Shown here one piece after another: positions 4,245 through 5,039 of a stretch of 5,039 nucleotides of DNA. Under the pieces are notes generated by a model, which worked only from the letters and a program-made list of their open reading frames with translations, had not been told where the DNA came from and searched no databases. Made by a program: the position numbers and the translations under genes. This stretch comes from Legionella genomosp. 1 (GTDB taxonomy: Bacteria; Pseudomonadota; Gammaproteobacteria; Legionellales; Legionellaceae): assembly GCA_945862275.1 (NCBI GenBank), contig CAMAYA010000102.1, positions 1-5,039 of the forward strand, read 5' to 3'. The first letter of the stretch is position 1, and every line of letters begins with the position of its first letter.

Positions 4245-5039
4245 TGGATCAATCGCTACGTACGTTGTGTGATGCACTGAAAAAAACCATCCGTCAATTA
4301 AAGCCACAGCACCAGGCGGTCTCATTCTTCCTGTTGACCGGCAAGACACGCCAAGGCAAAACAACCTTGCTGCGACAAAGCCATTACGAGCACATTATCG
4401 TACATGCCGAACGCGGTGCTGATATTTACTACAATCAACATAGCGTGATTCTAGAGCTCTGTGAATCTTGGCTGACTCAAAGTAAAAATCTCCTGCAATA
4501 CACATTAAAGCACTTAAATCGCTGCCATCGCACCGTAAAAATCACGGGCATTATTTTATGTGTTGATATCAATGACCTATTTCTTGCAGAACCCATCCAA
4601 TACAAAACACAAAGCAAGACCCATGCCCAGTTCCTTGAACGGTTTGGCCAAAGTTTAGGGTATCGCGTGGACACGGCGATTATGTTCACCAAATTGGATG
4701 CGTTAGCCGGATTTTGTGATTTTTTCCAACACGACCATGCCACAGAGTTAAACAAGCCACTGGGTTTTTCACTGGATGATGCGAGCAAGCCAGGTAAATT
4801 ATTAGACCATTATCAAACACAATTTGATCATTTTATTGAAGTGCTGGGCCAGCAAGTGATTAACAAAATTCACCCTGCTCGCTCCAGTATAAAACGCACG
4901 CTCATTCGTGAATTTCCATTGCAATTGGCCTATTTGCGCGCAGCAATACAGTCTCTTGTCCAAAATATATCACCACGTCGATTTCACTTGAGCGCCTTGT
5001 ATTTTACCAGTGCGGAGCAAGGCACGGCGAGCCTTGACC
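4244..5039 (+). CDS. icmF: Dot/Icm type IVB secretion protein IcmF, 5' part (runs off the window)
   Basis: The first 265 codons of a gene whose family products are usually near 1000 residues. It starts at the ATG overlapping the dotU stop (TAATG, 4242-4246). A P-loop GKTRQGKT sits at residues 33-40, and TKLD at 149-152 followed by GFCDFF (156-161) matches the conserved TKLD...GF.eFF segment of the IcmF/TssM NTPase-like domain. ITGIILCVDINDL (100-112) is the strand between them. Later segments include KPLGFSLDD, IREFPLQL and LYFTSAEQG. No hydrophobic membrane segment appears before or within the visible part, whereas type VI TssM normally has two helices before the P-loop. A short N-terminus is what I recall for Legionella IcmF. 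With DotU it forms the accessory inner-membrane complex protecting the Dot/Icm core from degradation. Membrane anchors must lie further on. No frameshift is visible within the window. Confidence 0.92.
   Translation, partial: MDQSLRTLCDALKKTIRQLKPQHQAVSFFLLTGKTRQGKTTLLRQSHYEHIIVHAERGADIYYNQHSVILELCESWLTQSKNLLQYTLKHLNRCHRTVKITGIILCVDINDLFLAEPIQYKTQSKTHAQFLERFGQSLGYRVDTAIMFTKLDALAGFCDFFQHDHATELNKPLGFSLDDASKPGKLLDHYQTQFDHFIEVLGQQVINKIHPARSSIKRTLIREFPLQLAYLRAAIQSLVQNISPRRFHLSALYFTSAEQGTASLD

Noticed and set aside
4179..4788. Minus-strand frames opposite the dotU end and icmF
   Set aside because: The plus strand carries conserved P-loop and TKLD motifs; the opposite frames show no family resemblance or start signals.
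3459..5039. A type VI secretion system (TssL/TssM)
   Set aside because: No other type VI gene is visible, DotU has no OmpA-like extension, IcmF lacks N-terminal membrane helices, and the conserved segments read like Dot/Icm proteins.

Overview
The window reads as a stretch of a Legionella-like gammaproteobacterial chromosome. The strongest pointer is the pair at the right end: a 261-residue DotU (IcmH) with one C-terminal membrane helix, translationally coupled to an IcmF whose P-loop lies close to its N-terminus. This is the form I associate with the Dot/Icm type IVB secretion system rather than with type VI TssL/TssM. The assignment rests on recognised sequence character, not on a database search.

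Layout. (1) Positions 1-2071 hold an envelope-maintenance block on the plus strand: the 3' part of envC (a murein hydrolase activator with a degenerate LytM domain), then a complete exported S41 carboxy-terminal processing protease, closed by a 12-13 bp hairpin. (2) Positions 2072-2217 hold a 35-codon lysine-rich gene on the minus strand, with a good ribosome binding site and a good sigma70-type promoter. (3) Positions 2249-2435 hold the scar of a minus-strand short-chain dehydrogenase of PhaB type. Its middle (roughly half of the protein) has been deleted and the two halves are out of frame. (4) Positions 2427-3174 hold a type II toxin-antitoxin operon: a Phd/YefM-type antitoxin and a VapC PIN-domain toxin overlapping by ATGA. 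A near-consensus promoter drives it, and an inverted repeat flanking that promoter is a likely operator. The promoter lies at the edge of the dehydrogenase scar. (5) Positions 3175-3458 contain no convincing gene. They hold a minus-strand frame interrupted by one TGA that may be another decayed gene, plus two small hairpins. (6) Positions 3459-5039 hold dotU and the first 265 codons of icmF, which runs off the window.

Working together: EnvC and the S41 protease belong to cell-wall remodelling and periplasmic proteolysis, probably one transcription unit. VapB and VapC form an autoregulated addiction module. DotU and IcmF form an inner-membrane complex that stabilises the Dot/Icm machine. The mixture of a gene scar, a toxin-antitoxin module and a possible second scar between the housekeeping block and the secretion genes suggests a junction that has been repeatedly rearranged. 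I see no transposase, integrase, tRNA or CRISPR array that would explain it.
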